A DNA stretch of 64,000 bases from Paraburkholderia susongensis (GTDB lineage: Bacteria; Pseudomonadota; Gammaproteobacteria; Burkholderiales; Burkholderiaceae). Numbering within the stretch: the first letter of the stretch is position 1; each line of letters begins with the position of its first letter. The notes under the pieces were generated by a model. The model was not told where the DNA came from and did not search any database. It saw only the letters and a list, made by a program, of their open reading frames with translations. The DNA lies in the NCBI RefSeq assembly GCF_900177725.1, contig NZ_FXAT01000005.1, positions 1 through 64,000 on the forward strand, in the 5' to 3' direction. A program made the position numbers and the translations under genes. Shown here one piece after another: positions 8,464 through 15,771 of this stretch.

Positions 8464-9060
8464 ATGCTTGACATCGACATTTCCAAAATGGCCGTCATCG
8501 GCACGGTTGCACTGGTCGTGCTCGGTCCGGAACGACTTCCCCGTATCGCGCGCACTGCCGGCGCGTTACTGGGGCACGCGCAACGTTACCTGAATAGCGT
8601 GCGGGCAGAAGTAGACCAGCAGATCCGGATCGACGAGCTGCGCAAGATGAAGGAAGGTATCGAACTGGCGGTGACCAACGCGCAGGGCACGGTCGAGCGG
8701 ACCGTTCACCAGCATGCAGGTGAACTGCAAGCTGGCGTCGATGCAGCGGCGGCATGCTTGAAAGAAGTGTTGCCAACCGCCTACCTGCCCTCCGTCCACG
8801 AGAGTACCGGCGATTTGCAGGCGGATCTATTCAAGGTTCGACCCGCGCATTTGCCGATGTCGGGACAATCCGATGCCCCGGCTCACGCGCTTCGCCCGGA
8901 TGCTTTTTCGTCCATGGCACCGGCATTTGCCGGCCGGCAAGCGCGGGCGAGGTGGCGCGGTTCGGTATCAGGCGGCCGAGGCGCCGCTGTCAAACGCACC
9001 CGCGTTGTCTCGATGGCCGCCAGCAAGGCGCTCGGACGCAATGGTGGACGCCTCGCGTGA
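8464..9060 (+). CDS. tatB: TatB-like twin-arginine translocase subunit
   Basis: The N-terminus begins MLDIDISKMAVIGTVALVVL and continues GPERLPRIARTAGALLGHAQ: one membrane helix, the GPERLP hinge and a basic amphipathic helix, all typical of beta-proteobacterial TatB, which receives Tat substrates together with TatC. Residues 45-110 are charged and probably helical; the last 90 residues are rich in Ala, Arg and Gly and not recognisable. GGAGG precedes the ATG. With 198 residues it is slightly long but intact. It is divergent from oxdC, whose product needs Tat export. The natural reading is an extra, substrate-linked TatAB pair. Chromosomal tatABC genes are expected elsewhere in the genome. 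Confidence 0.85.
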   Translation: MLDIDISKMAVIGTVALVVLGPERLPRIARTAGALLGHAQRYLNSVRAEVDQQIRIDELRKMKEGIELAVTNAQGTVERTVHQHAGELQAGVDAAAACLKEVLPTAYLPSVHESTGDLQADLFKVRPAHLPMSGQSDAPAHALRPDAFSSMAPAFAGRQARARWRGSVSGGRGAAVKRTRVVSMAASKALGRNGGRLA

Positions 9061-9166
9061 AGCTCTTTGGTTGGTTATGCAGCGAAGTCACCATCATGGG
9101 TTCTGCTGCAAAACTCAAGTGTCACCGAACTCCGCCTGTGCCGGTAACACACGCATCGAGATTGAC

Positions 9167-9618
9167 CTACGACGCGAGCAGCGCCTGTACCTGTACCTGT
9201 ACCGGGGCTCCCGGTTTGCCTGAAACTTGCGGCGCAATCACGAGGTAGCGGTGCCTATCCCCAGCAGTGCCCACACCGGGGGTGACCAGTTGGCGGATTT
9301 GGCCGAGCGCATTCACAATCGCAGAGCCGGCTGGATTGGTCATGAAGTTCGCCAGCGCTTCTATGTTGCCGGTGCCAACGGACTGAAGTTGCCTTGCGAC
9401 GGGTCTCCCAGACGAATCACTCCGACCACCCTGTTGTCCGCCGGATCGATAACGGAGACGGTGTTCGAGAATTGCTCGGCGGCATAGACGCGATCATGGT
9501 GGCTGACCGGAATATCTGGGTCCGACGACGAACCAGGAGCCTGTCCAGCCCATGCGAACTGGGCTGCAGTCAGCGCTGCCATGGCCAGCGCCGAACTAAG
9601 AAGGGACGTGTGTTTCAT
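9167..9618 (-). pseudogene. Broken beta-propeller (YncE/YVTN-like) gene
   Basis: From an ATG at 9618 (AAGGAG 6 bases upstream, ATGA overlap with the preceding DUF305 gene) the frame encodes a signal peptide ending in QFAWAG and one YVTN-type blade (RVYAAEQFSNTVSVIDPADN), then stops at 9361 after 85 residues. In another frame the strand stays open to a stop at 9167-9169 and encodes a coding-like tail (NIEALANFMTNPAGSAIVNA, ending APVQVQVQALLAS). The simplest reading is a periplasmic beta-propeller protein that has lost its middle and its frame. The triple GTACAG at 9186-9203 simply encodes the VQVQVQ tail. Confidence 0.55.
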
Positions 9619-10112
9619 TGCGGCTCCTTTTGCGTGTGGCTCGGCATGTTCATCCGCGTGCCGTGGTGGGACATCGCGTCTGCGCCCCCCGCGGAGGATG
9701 ATGCAGGCTCTTGCTGGTCTGGTGCGGGTGTCGACGGCGGCAAGGGCTGACCACGCGCGAGGTACATCGCGACAATCTCCTGTTGCTGCTCGACGACGAT
9801 TTCCTGCGCGATGCGACGCAATTGCTCGTTGAGTCCATAGCGTAATTCGGCCTGTGCCATGTCAATGGCTCCCTGGTGGTGAGGTACCATCATCGCGACG
9901 AAATCCCGGTCAACATCGCCTGTCGGCCTGATAGACATGTCGGCCATCATCTTCGTCATCGCGGCATCATTCTCTTGAAGAAACGGCGCCTCGTCCGAGC
10001 TTGCGGCCTGCGATCCAGCGGCGAACAACAGGGGTATTCCAACTCCAGACATGGCAAGCACGACAGCTGCCCTCAGTAACACTGGGACAGACAGACGGAT
10101 CGAGGCTGGCAT
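9615..10112 (-). CDS. DUF305 family exported protein
   Basis: A 165-residue protein with an N-terminal signal segment (hydrophobic residues 9-31, cleavage near GSQAAS) followed by a DUF305 domain: DRDFVAMMVPHHQGAIDMAQ holds the family HHQGA motif at 78-82. DUF305 proteins are ferritin-like small helical domains, often periplasmic and often found near copper genes; the biochemical role is unsettled. The C-terminal 40 residues are Pro/Ser-rich with a few His and Met residues. The start at 10112 has GGAGG 9 bases upstream; the in-frame ATG 39 bases further out does not. It is translationally coupled to the broken propeller gene by an ATGA overlap. Confidence 0.8.
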   Translation of the reverse strand: MPASIRLSVPVLLRAAVVLAMSGVGIPLLFAAGSQAASSDEAPFLQENDAAMTKMMADMSIRPTGDVDRDFVAMMVPHHQGAIDMAQAELRYGLNEQLRRIAQEIVVEQQQEIVAMYLARGQPLPPSTPAPDQQEPASSSAGGADAMSHHGTRMNMPSHTQKEPQ

Positions 10113-10276
10113 AAGGGTGTCCCTCCTTTTTCGTGTTGTCACATGTTTCAATCGAGTGAACCCATCGGGCGTCGACTTATTCCGAACGTCGGGAACTAAT
10201 TCTGTTGTTCAGCGCTGTGATTGTTGAAAGGCGGAAGAGGCCCTGTAGCGGAACAAGATTGCCCCATGCTGGGCGC

Positions 10277-10438
10277 GGTGCTGTCACGTTGGGCGGGGTG
10301 TTCGCGTAACATGATGCGAGGACGAAAACGAAATCGCTTTATCACGGCCACCGGTTCCCGGCGACGATCATCAGTCATGCGGTGCGGTGGTACTTGGCAC
10401 CTCGATGAGATGTTCATCACCCTGCGTGGCGAACCGTA
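10277..10438 (+). mobile_element. Second IS6-family remnant, opposite orientation
   Basis: The element end (GGTGCTGTCACGTTGG, 10277-10292) and the transposase N-terminus match the copy at 438-623 base for base over long stretches, but point the other way. The start codon is mutated, and after HRFPATIISHAVRWY-type sequence the DNA jumps directly to the DDE-domain start WHLDEMFITLRGEP in another frame, so an internal deletion has removed the connecting region. The piece ends near 10438. With the first copy it brackets 9.6 kb. Confidence 0.8.
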
Positions 10439-10862
10439 GTCATCATGCGCGAACCAGGTTCAGGCACACGTGCGATCGTTCCGAATCTATACGGTCACCG
10501 TCGCGCCCCTGCTTCCGCCCCCGTCTGCTCGTACTTTCCTCCTTCCGGCGTTCGCTCCAAGCGCGTCAAGGTCGTCACCAAGAAGATGCCATCGTTGCGA
10601 CATAACTTCCAGGCATCGCACGCATCCCAACTTCGTATTTTCGATATACCCGCTGTTTGGCTAACCTGTCCATATCGGCTCGTAATTGACGGCCAGAATC
10701 ACCCGATTGATGAATCAATGTAGCCGAAATCCGAGACGGAGATTCTTATTGCCGATGGATCGGAATAGTTTCTCAAAATTGCTGTTTGCCCTCATGTAGA
10801 TCAGGAGTGAACAAAGGTCCAAGTCCACTTAGGTAAGTCACATTTTTAATCAGGAGTTCAAA
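10439..10862. other. Non-coding stretch right of the IS6 remnant
   Basis: Short frames are present but none has a ribosome binding site or recognisable sequence. The last 120 bases are AT-richer and contain the leader and ribosome binding site (AGGAGT) of the DUF4148 gene at 10863. Confidence 0.4.
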
Positions 10863-11201
10863 ATGAATACCCGTGAAATCATCGCACTTCCGTTTCTTGC
10901 ACTGGCAATTGCTGGGTTCGCTTCGGCTGCGTCAGCACAAGGCCTCACTCGTGCTGAAGTACGTCAGCAATTGATTCAAGCCGAGGGAAACGGCTCGCCA
11001 TTCGTCACTGATACGTCGTACCCCGACGTGAGCCCGGTCTTCGCCCAGCAGGTTGCCCAGCAAAAGCTGCGTGACCAAAGTACCGGCGGCGCGACGGCAG
11101 GTGCCTCGGAGGCTGGCGCGCAGCGCGTGACGACTCATTCGGCAAAGAAGTCCGACTGCGTCGGCCCAGTCAGCTTCTGCACACCGTATTTCGGCAGCTG
11201 A
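10863..11201 (+). CDS. DUF4148 domain secreted small protein (copy 1)
   Basis: A 112-residue protein with a clear Sec signal peptide (hydrophobic core, cleavage at ASAQ near residue 26) followed by the DUF4148 signature GLTRAEVRQQLIQAEGNG, a family almost confined to Burkholderiaceae with no established function. It ends DCVGPVSFCTPYFGS, two cysteines and an FGS terminus that the next gene shares. An AGGAGT site is well placed before the ATG. It is followed 49 bases later by a second member in the same direction. Confidence 0.85.
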   Translation: MNTREIIALPFLALAIAGFASAASAQGLTRAEVRQQLIQAEGNGSPFVTDTSYPDVSPVFAQQVAQQKLRDQSTGGATAGASEAGAQRVTTHSAKKSDCVGPVSFCTPYFGS

Positions 11202-11250
11202 TTGCAACGCCCCCCTCACTCGTACATCCCATATATCCAAGGAGTTGACC

Positions 11251-11604
11251 ATGAAAACTCTTACCTGCCTTCTCATCGCCGCCGGTGCTCTTGCCAGTCC
11301 TGTCATCAGCTTCGCGCAAAGCAACGCCCCTCTTACCCGTGCCGAAGTACGTGCAGACCTGATCCGCGTCGAGCAAGCCGGCTATAACCCGTCGGCTGCG
11401 GACGACGTGAACTATCCGGCGGACATTCAGGCCGCGGAAACCAGGATTGCAGCGCAAGACAACAAACATATGGCAAACGATGCCGTTGGCGGCACGACGA
11501 TGTCTGGCACGTCCGCGGCTGGCTCACATCTGCATCTGCCCAAGCCGGCGCCGTCGTCGTGTGTTGGCCCGGCGAGCTATTGCGACATTTTCTTTGGCAG
11601 TTGA
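11251..11604 (+). CDS. DUF4148 domain secreted small protein (copy 2)
   Basis: A 117-residue paralogue of the preceding gene. It has a signal peptide cleaved near SFAQS, then the DUF4148 signature PLTRAEVRADLIRVEQAGYN, and ends SCVGPASYCDIFFGS, the same CVGPxSxC...FGS terminus as copy 1. AAGGAG lies 6 bases before the ATG at 11251. The tandem arrangement suggests local duplication followed by divergence, since only the two ends stay alike. Function unknown; an envelope or periplasmic role is all the sequence supports. Confidence 0.85.
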   Translation: MKTLTCLLIAAGALASPVISFAQSNAPLTRAEVRADLIRVEQAGYNPSAADDVNYPADIQAAETRIAAQDNKHMANDAVGGTTMSGTSAAGSHLHLPKPAPSSCVGPASYCDIFFGS

Positions 11605-11643
11605 AATTCGTGGCGCTCGTGAATATCACCTGCCCGGAGGCGG

Positions 11644-11668
11644 CCACGCGGTTGTGAACACCGCGTGG
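11644..11668. terminator. Hairpin after the DUF4148 pair
   Basis: CCACGCGG and CCGCGTGG are perfect 8-bp arms around a 9-base loop, 40 bases after the second DUF4148 stop. There is no following T-run, so it would be a weak or Rho-assisted terminator, or an mRNA 3'-end stabiliser. Confidence 0.4.
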
Positions 11669-11697
11669 ACATGAGCCGGGACGCCGCACGGTCACTA

Positions 11698-11734
11698 TTA
11701 ACTCGTGCTTAATGACAAAGTTAGGCGCGGTTAA
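11698..11734. promoter_or_regulatory. Candidate LysR boxes upstream of the cyclodeaminase gene
   Basis: TTAA-CTCGTGC-TTAA at 11698-11712 is symmetrical (ATTAA...TTAAT) and contains a T-N11-A LysR core. A second, weaker copy (TTAG-GCGCGG-TTAA) follows at 11721-11734. The first box starts 101 bases and ends 86 bases before the ATG at 11799. The same TTAA-N7-TTAA box is found between the LysR and M81 genes at 13783-13797, which points to the LysR at 12815-13783 as the regulator of both. Confidence 0.55.
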
Positions 11735-11798
11735 CCCGATCGCCGCGCGCAGCCGCGATACTTGATCTCGCGTTTTGCGCCACGAATCCCCGCCTGCC

Positions 11799-12779
11799 AT
11801 GACCATAACCACCCGGCATCAAGATTTGCTCCTTCTCGACAAGCACGCTGTCGAGTCCCTGCTGTCCATGGACGACGCGCTAGCCGCGACGCGCGAGGCA
11901 TTCGTGCTGCACAGCCGGCGGCAAGGCCGGGTGTTCCAGGTCGTGCGCGAACGGCTCGAAGGCGGCGGAATCTTCGGGATCAAATCCGGCGATGTCCAGA
12001 CCCAGTCGCTGCTCGGCTTCAAGGCCGCGGGCTTCTGGCCCGACAACCGCGAGATCGGCGGGGAGCCCCACCAGGCCACGATCATGCTCGTCGATCCGCT
12101 GACGGGCCGTCCGACTTGCGTGATCGATGGCAATGCGATCACCACGATGCGCACGGGCGCAGCGGGCGGTTTGGGACTCGAGCTGCTTGCCCGTGCCGAC
12201 AGCAAGACCGTTTGCGTATTCGGCACGGGTGTGCAGGCACGCATCCAGCTGACATTCGCGCTTCGCATCTTCTCTTCCATCGGGAAGGTGCGGTACGTCA
12301 CGTCCAATGGAAAGGATGACGAGGCATTTGAATCGCTTTTCCGCGAACGCTGTGACATCTCGCTCGCGCTGGAGCGCAACGCGGCCGTCGAGCACAGCGA
12401 CATCGTCATTACCGCAACGCCCGGTAGAGGGCCGCTGTTCGACGCAAATGCCGTGCGGCCGGGCACGCATCTGAATTGCGTCGGTGCAGACACGAAGGGC
12501 AAACGGGAACTGCCGGAAGGTCTCCTGAAACGCGTGCGGCTCTTCGTCGACGACGCGGGCCAGGTAGCGCAAATCGGCGAGGCTCAATGGGCGCCGGACA
12601 CCCGGACCATCGAGCTCGGAGCAGTGCTGGACGGCAAGGTGCGCGTCGAGCGCCAGCGCGAGGACATCACCGTATTCGATATGACCGGCCTCGCCTTGCA
12701 GGACCTGACGGTGGCAAGCCTGCTACGGGAACGTGCGGCTCAGAAAAAGCTCGGCACCTCGATCGCGTGGCCGTGGTAA
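11799..12779 (+). CDS. Ornithine cyclodeaminase/mu-crystallin family enzyme
   Basis: A 326-residue NAD(P)-dependent enzyme of the OCD/mu-crystallin family, whose members include ornithine cyclodeaminase, alanine dehydrogenase, ketimine and iminosuccinate reductases. Seen: the substrate-site GIKSGDVQTQSLLGFK region, the dinucleotide-binding VCVFGTGVQARIQL (GxGxxA/G type) near residue 138-152, and HSDIVITATPGRGPLF. Length is normal. The ATG at 11799 is preferred to a TTG 24 bases upstream. It is convergent with a LysR gene and shares a promoter motif with the M81 gene. Imine reduction or deamination of an amino acid is likely; substrate is open. Confidence 0.85.
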   Translation: MTITTRHQDLLLLDKHAVESLLSMDDALAATREAFVLHSRRQGRVFQVVRERLEGGGIFGIKSGDVQTQSLLGFKAAGFWPDNREIGGEPHQATIMLVDPLTGRPTCVIDGNAITTMRTGAAGGLGLELLARADSKTVCVFGTGVQARIQLTFALRIFSSIGKVRYVTSNGKDDEAFESLFRERCDISLALERNAAVEHSDIVITATPGRGPLFDANAVRPGTHLNCVGADTKGKRELPEGLLKRVRLFVDDAGQVAQIGEAQWAPDTRTIELGAVLDGKVRVERQREDITVFDMTGLALQDLTVASLLRERAAQKKLGTSIAWPW

Positions 12780-12814
12780 AGCCGCGAGGCTCTGCCGGGT
12801 GGCTCACTTGCGCT

Positions 12815-13783
12815 TCAGCGGGCCGCGGTCCGCTGCGTTCCCTCAGCGCGCGGGCGTTTGCCCTCGCCGCCTGCCGAAGGTAGCCATGGCGGCGGCGACA
12901 TCGACTCCCGCAGATAGTCGAGGAAACGCGTCGCCCTCGCCGAGCGGCCGTGCCGCGAATTGACCAGCGCGACGATATCCGCGTCGGGGAGCTTCCAGTC
13001 CTCGAGCAGGGGCACGAGCGCGCCCGCCCTCAAATGCTCGGCCACATCCCATTCCGAACGCACGATGACGCCGAGTCCTGCGAGCGCCCAATCGCGAACC
13101 GTGCCACCGTCATTGCTCGATAGCACCGGTTCGATCCTCACGTTTGCTGCCGTTCCCCGCTCGCCTGGCGTGAAGCGCCACATCGTCACGTCTTCGTCGT
13201 TTTCGCGCAGCGCTATGCAGTCGTGGGCGCGGAGGTCGTCCGGATGCGCCGGCACGCCGTGCCGGGTGAGATACTGCGGCGCCGCGCAGAGAACGCGGCG
13301 GTTCGGAGCGAGATATTTGCTGACGAGGGACGAGTCGCGCATCTCGCCGATGTGGATCATGAGCTCCCACATGTCGTCCGCAATGCGCGTGGGGCGATCG
13401 GAGAGCGTCAGGCTCACCGTCACCTCCGGATACATGCTGCGAAAGCCCGCAATGGCAGGCGCGATATAGCGTTGCCCGAAGCCTAGCGGTGCGATCACGC
13501 GCAAGTCCCCAGCCACCGTGCTGCGCCGCGACGACAGCAAGTCGGCCAGGTCGTCGATATCCCCGCAAATCCTGCGCGCATGCGCGGCGAGCAGTTCACC
13601 TTCGTCCGTCAGGACGAGACGCCGACCGGAGCGGTCGAGCAGGCGGATGCTCAGCCGTGATTCGAGTTGCTTCAGCCGCTGCGTCACGGCCGGCGGCGTG
13701 ACATCGAGCTTGCGCGCCGCATCGGCCATCGACGCTGCCGATGCAAGAACGACGAAGAATCGCAAATCGTCAGTGGAAAGCAT
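12815..13783 (-). CDS. LysR-family regulator of the cyclodeaminase/M81 cluster
   Basis: A 322-residue LysR regulator: MLSTDDLRFFVVLASAASMA then DVTPPAVTQRLKQLESRL is the winged helix-turn-helix, followed by the effector-binding domain (VIAPLGFGQRYIAPAIAGF). It belongs to the large group most like DsdC/CrgA-type regulators, effector unknown. The start at 13783 is set by the HTH; the longer frame upstream overlaps the divergent M81 gene and is spurious. A candidate operator starts at its own start codon, suggesting self-repression, and reaches the divergent M81 promoter. The C-terminal tail after residue 300 is low-complexity. Confidence 0.87.
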   Translation of the reverse strand: MLSTDDLRFFVVLASAASMADAARKLDVTPPAVTQRLKQLESRLSIRLLDRSGRRLVLTDEGELLAAHARRICGDIDDLADLLSSRRSTVAGDLRVIAPLGFGQRYIAPAIAGFRSMYPEVTVSLTLSDRPTRIADDMWELMIHIGEMRDSSLVSKYLAPNRRVLCAAPQYLTRHGVPAHPDDLRAHDCIALRENDEDVTMWRFTPGERGTAANVRIEPVLSSNDGGTVRDWALAGLGVIVRSEWDVAEHLRAGALVPLLEDWKLPDADIVALVNSRHGRSARATRFLDYLRESMSPPPWLPSAGGEGKRPRAEGTQRTAAR

Positions 13784-13826
13784 TAAGGCGGGCTTAACGT
13801 AGGAATCAGCCGATGTTAACCCCGCC
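13783..13826. promoter_or_regulatory. LysR operator region between divergent lysR and M81 genes
   Basis: TTAA-GGCGGGC-TTAA occupies 13783-13797. Part of it (GGCGGGCTTAAC, 13787-13798) is also one arm of an 11-of-12 inverted repeat whose partner GTTAACCCCGCC is at 13815-13826. The box ends 83 bases before the M81 ATG, close to the 86-base spacing of the same box before the cyclodeaminase gene. Confidence 0.6.
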
Positions 13827-13880
13827 CGCTTATTGGCTACCAATAATTTTTTCAACGCCGTTCCCGTCAGGAGGTCATCC

Positions 13881-15434
13881 ATGAAGTGCCCGCGCATTGC
13901 CATTCTTGGCTTCGCGATCGAATCCAACCGGTTTGCTCCCGTCTCCACGCGTGAGGATTTCCTCTCGCGCGCGTGGCTGAAAGGCGCGGACCTGATGACC
14001 GACGCACGGCGCGACGCGCCAGTCATGACACCCGAAATCCCCGCCTTCGTCCGCACGCTGGACAGCATCGGGCCGTGGACACCTGTGCCTGTCCTGTTTG
14101 CCAACGCCGAGTCGGGTGGCGCCGTCGAGCATGCATTCTTCGAAGACACGATGACGGAGTTCGAGCGCGGCTTGCGTCTGGCGCTCCCGCTCGACGCCGT
14201 CTATATCTGCGAGCACGGCGCGGCGATCACGACCGAAGAGGATGACCCCGATGGCGCCGTGTTTGCGCTCGTACGCAGCATCGTCGGGCCCAGCGTGCCG
14301 ATTGTCGCCACGCTGGACCTTCACGCCAACGTCTCCGACCGGATGGTCGATTCGGTGGACGCGTTGATTTCCTATCGCCGCAATCCCCACACCGACATGG
14401 CCGAGCGCGGCGCAGACGCGGCGCGCATTCTGAGCGAGCTCGTCAACGGCATGCATACCGCGGTCGCCCATGTGCGGCTGCCGGTCTGCGCCCCGCCGAC
14501 GCAACTGTTGACGGCCCCCGGCACCGGCCCCTATGCGGAGATGATCCGGCGTGCCGAACAGATCGACGACGCGCGCGTGGTGAACGTTTCCGTCGTCGGC
14601 GGCTTCGCGTTCGCGGACACCCCGAAAAACGGACTGACCGTGCTCGTGACGACGCGCAACGACGCGCCGCTCGCGGCCCGCATTGCCAACGAACTCGCGT
14701 CGTACGGCTGGCAGGAACGCGCTGCATTCGTGCCGCAGCTCACGCCGCTCGACGCTGCGATCCGCCTCGCGAAGACCGTCGCCGACGACGCCACACGCGC
14801 GCCGGTGTTGCTGGCTGACGTCGCCGACAATCCCGGCGGCGGCGGCCGCGGCAACACGCCGTTCATACTGCGCGCGCTGCTCGAAGCAGAGGTCCACGGC
14901 GCGATTCTGGGCGTCGTCACCGATCCGGAGCTCGTGGCGGACGCCGTGCAGGCAGGCGTCGGCGCAACACTGCTCGCCCGCTTCAATCGCAGCGAAAACA
15001 CCGTGCATTCGGAGCGCTTCGAGGCGCCCGCCCGCGTGCGGCGTCTGCACGAAGGCAAAGGTGTCGGTCGGCGCGGACAGCTCGCGGGATGCCGCTTCGA
15101 TCTTGGCCCATCGGTTGCGCTGCAGGTGGGCGGCGTGACGGTCATTGTCATCAGCAAGCGGCATCAATGCCACGAGCCCATGTTCTTCGAAATGTTCGGC
15201 ATCGACATTGCGGGCGCGCGCGTCGTCGCACTGAAATCCCGCGGTCATTTCCGGGCGGCATTCGACGAATATTTTTCTGACGATCGAATCATCAGCGTCG
15301 ATGCGCCAGGGCTCACTTCGCCGATGCTCTCGCGATTCGATTTCAGAAAGCTGCCGCGTCCGGTGGTGCCGCTCGATACGCTCCCGGCGTGGCAGGCCAA
15401 TGCCCGCACGATCATTCCAGGGGAGCGCGCATGA
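13881..15434 (+). CDS. M81 family metallopeptidase (MlrC-like)
   Basis: A 517-residue protein of the M81 family, related to microcystinase MlrC, which cleaves linear peptides with zinc. Seen: N-terminal ILGFAIESNRFAP, the metal-site strand IVATLDLHANVSDRMVD, the ISYRRNPHTDMAERG segment, and the C-terminal-domain signature LLADVADNPGGGGRGNTP. GGAGG lies 6 bases before the ATG at 13881. Many M81 proteins occur in amino-acid and small-amide catabolic clusters with no link to microcystin, and that is the likely case here: it is divergent from a LysR gene and overlaps by 4 bases a truncated PLP-enzyme gene. Confidence 0.87.
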   Translation: MKCPRIAILGFAIESNRFAPVSTREDFLSRAWLKGADLMTDARRDAPVMTPEIPAFVRTLDSIGPWTPVPVLFANAESGGAVEHAFFEDTMTEFERGLRLALPLDAVYICEHGAAITTEEDDPDGAVFALVRSIVGPSVPIVATLDLHANVSDRMVDSVDALISYRRNPHTDMAERGADAARILSELVNGMHTAVAHVRLPVCAPPTQLLTAPGTGPYAEMIRRAEQIDDARVVNVSVVGGFAFADTPKNGLTVLVTTRNDAPLAARIANELASYGWQERAAFVPQLTPLDAAIRLAKTVADDATRAPVLLADVADNPGGGGRGNTPFILRALLEAEVHGAILGVVTDPELVADAVQAGVGATLLARFNRSENTVHSERFEAPARVRRLHEGKGVGRRGQLAGCRFDLGPSVALQVGGVTVIVISKRHQCHEPMFFEMFGIDIAGARVVALKSRGHFRAAFDEYFSDDRIISVDAPGLTSPMLSRFDFRKLPRPVVPLDTLPAWQANARTIIPGERA

Positions 15435-15577
15435 ACCGCGAAATGTCATTCGACACGACTCAGGCGGATACGCTGCAGACGCTCGATACGCCCTGCCTGT
15501 TGCTCGACGAGGTGCGGATGGAGCGCAACATCAAGCGTCTGCATGCCCATCTCAATTCGCTCCGCGTCGAGCGGTGA
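15431..15577 (+). pseudogene. Truncated D-threonine aldolase/D-serine dehydratase-like gene
   Basis: The 48-residue product contains LDTPCLLLDEVRMERNIKRL, the N-terminal signature of fold-III PLP enzymes of the D-threonine aldolase type, then stops within the first domain, before the PLP lysine (HxK) motif. The normal length is about 370-380. It starts inside the M81 stop codon (ATGA), so the intact gene would have been translationally coupled to M81. The 194 bases up to the MFS gene show no further recognisable aldolase. A complete relative is present at 19212-20312. Confidence 0.75.
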
Positions 15578-15771
15578 GGCCGGAAAGTCGTGACGTTTTC
15601 GCGCGCTGGCGACGCTTCAGCGGCTGGTAGGCGCCGCGCCCCTGAAATTGGCGCACACGATCGGCCGTTTGCAGACAGCCCTGCGACTGTGCCGCGCAGC
15701 TTCGTTGCATTGCCCGCCGGGCGCCGCACAGCGCGCGCCGAGCTTGAGTCTCGACCTGAGGAGAAACCGCT

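Noticed and set aside
9186..9203. Short tandem GTACAG repeats as a possible repeat array
   Set aside because: Only three units, which simply encode a VQVQVQ protein tail.
13875..15449. Long minus-strand frame of 524 codons opposite the M81 gene
   Set aside because: It is antisense to a well-recognised gene, has no family signature and is His/Arg/Ala-rich, as expected of a mirror frame in high-GC DNA.
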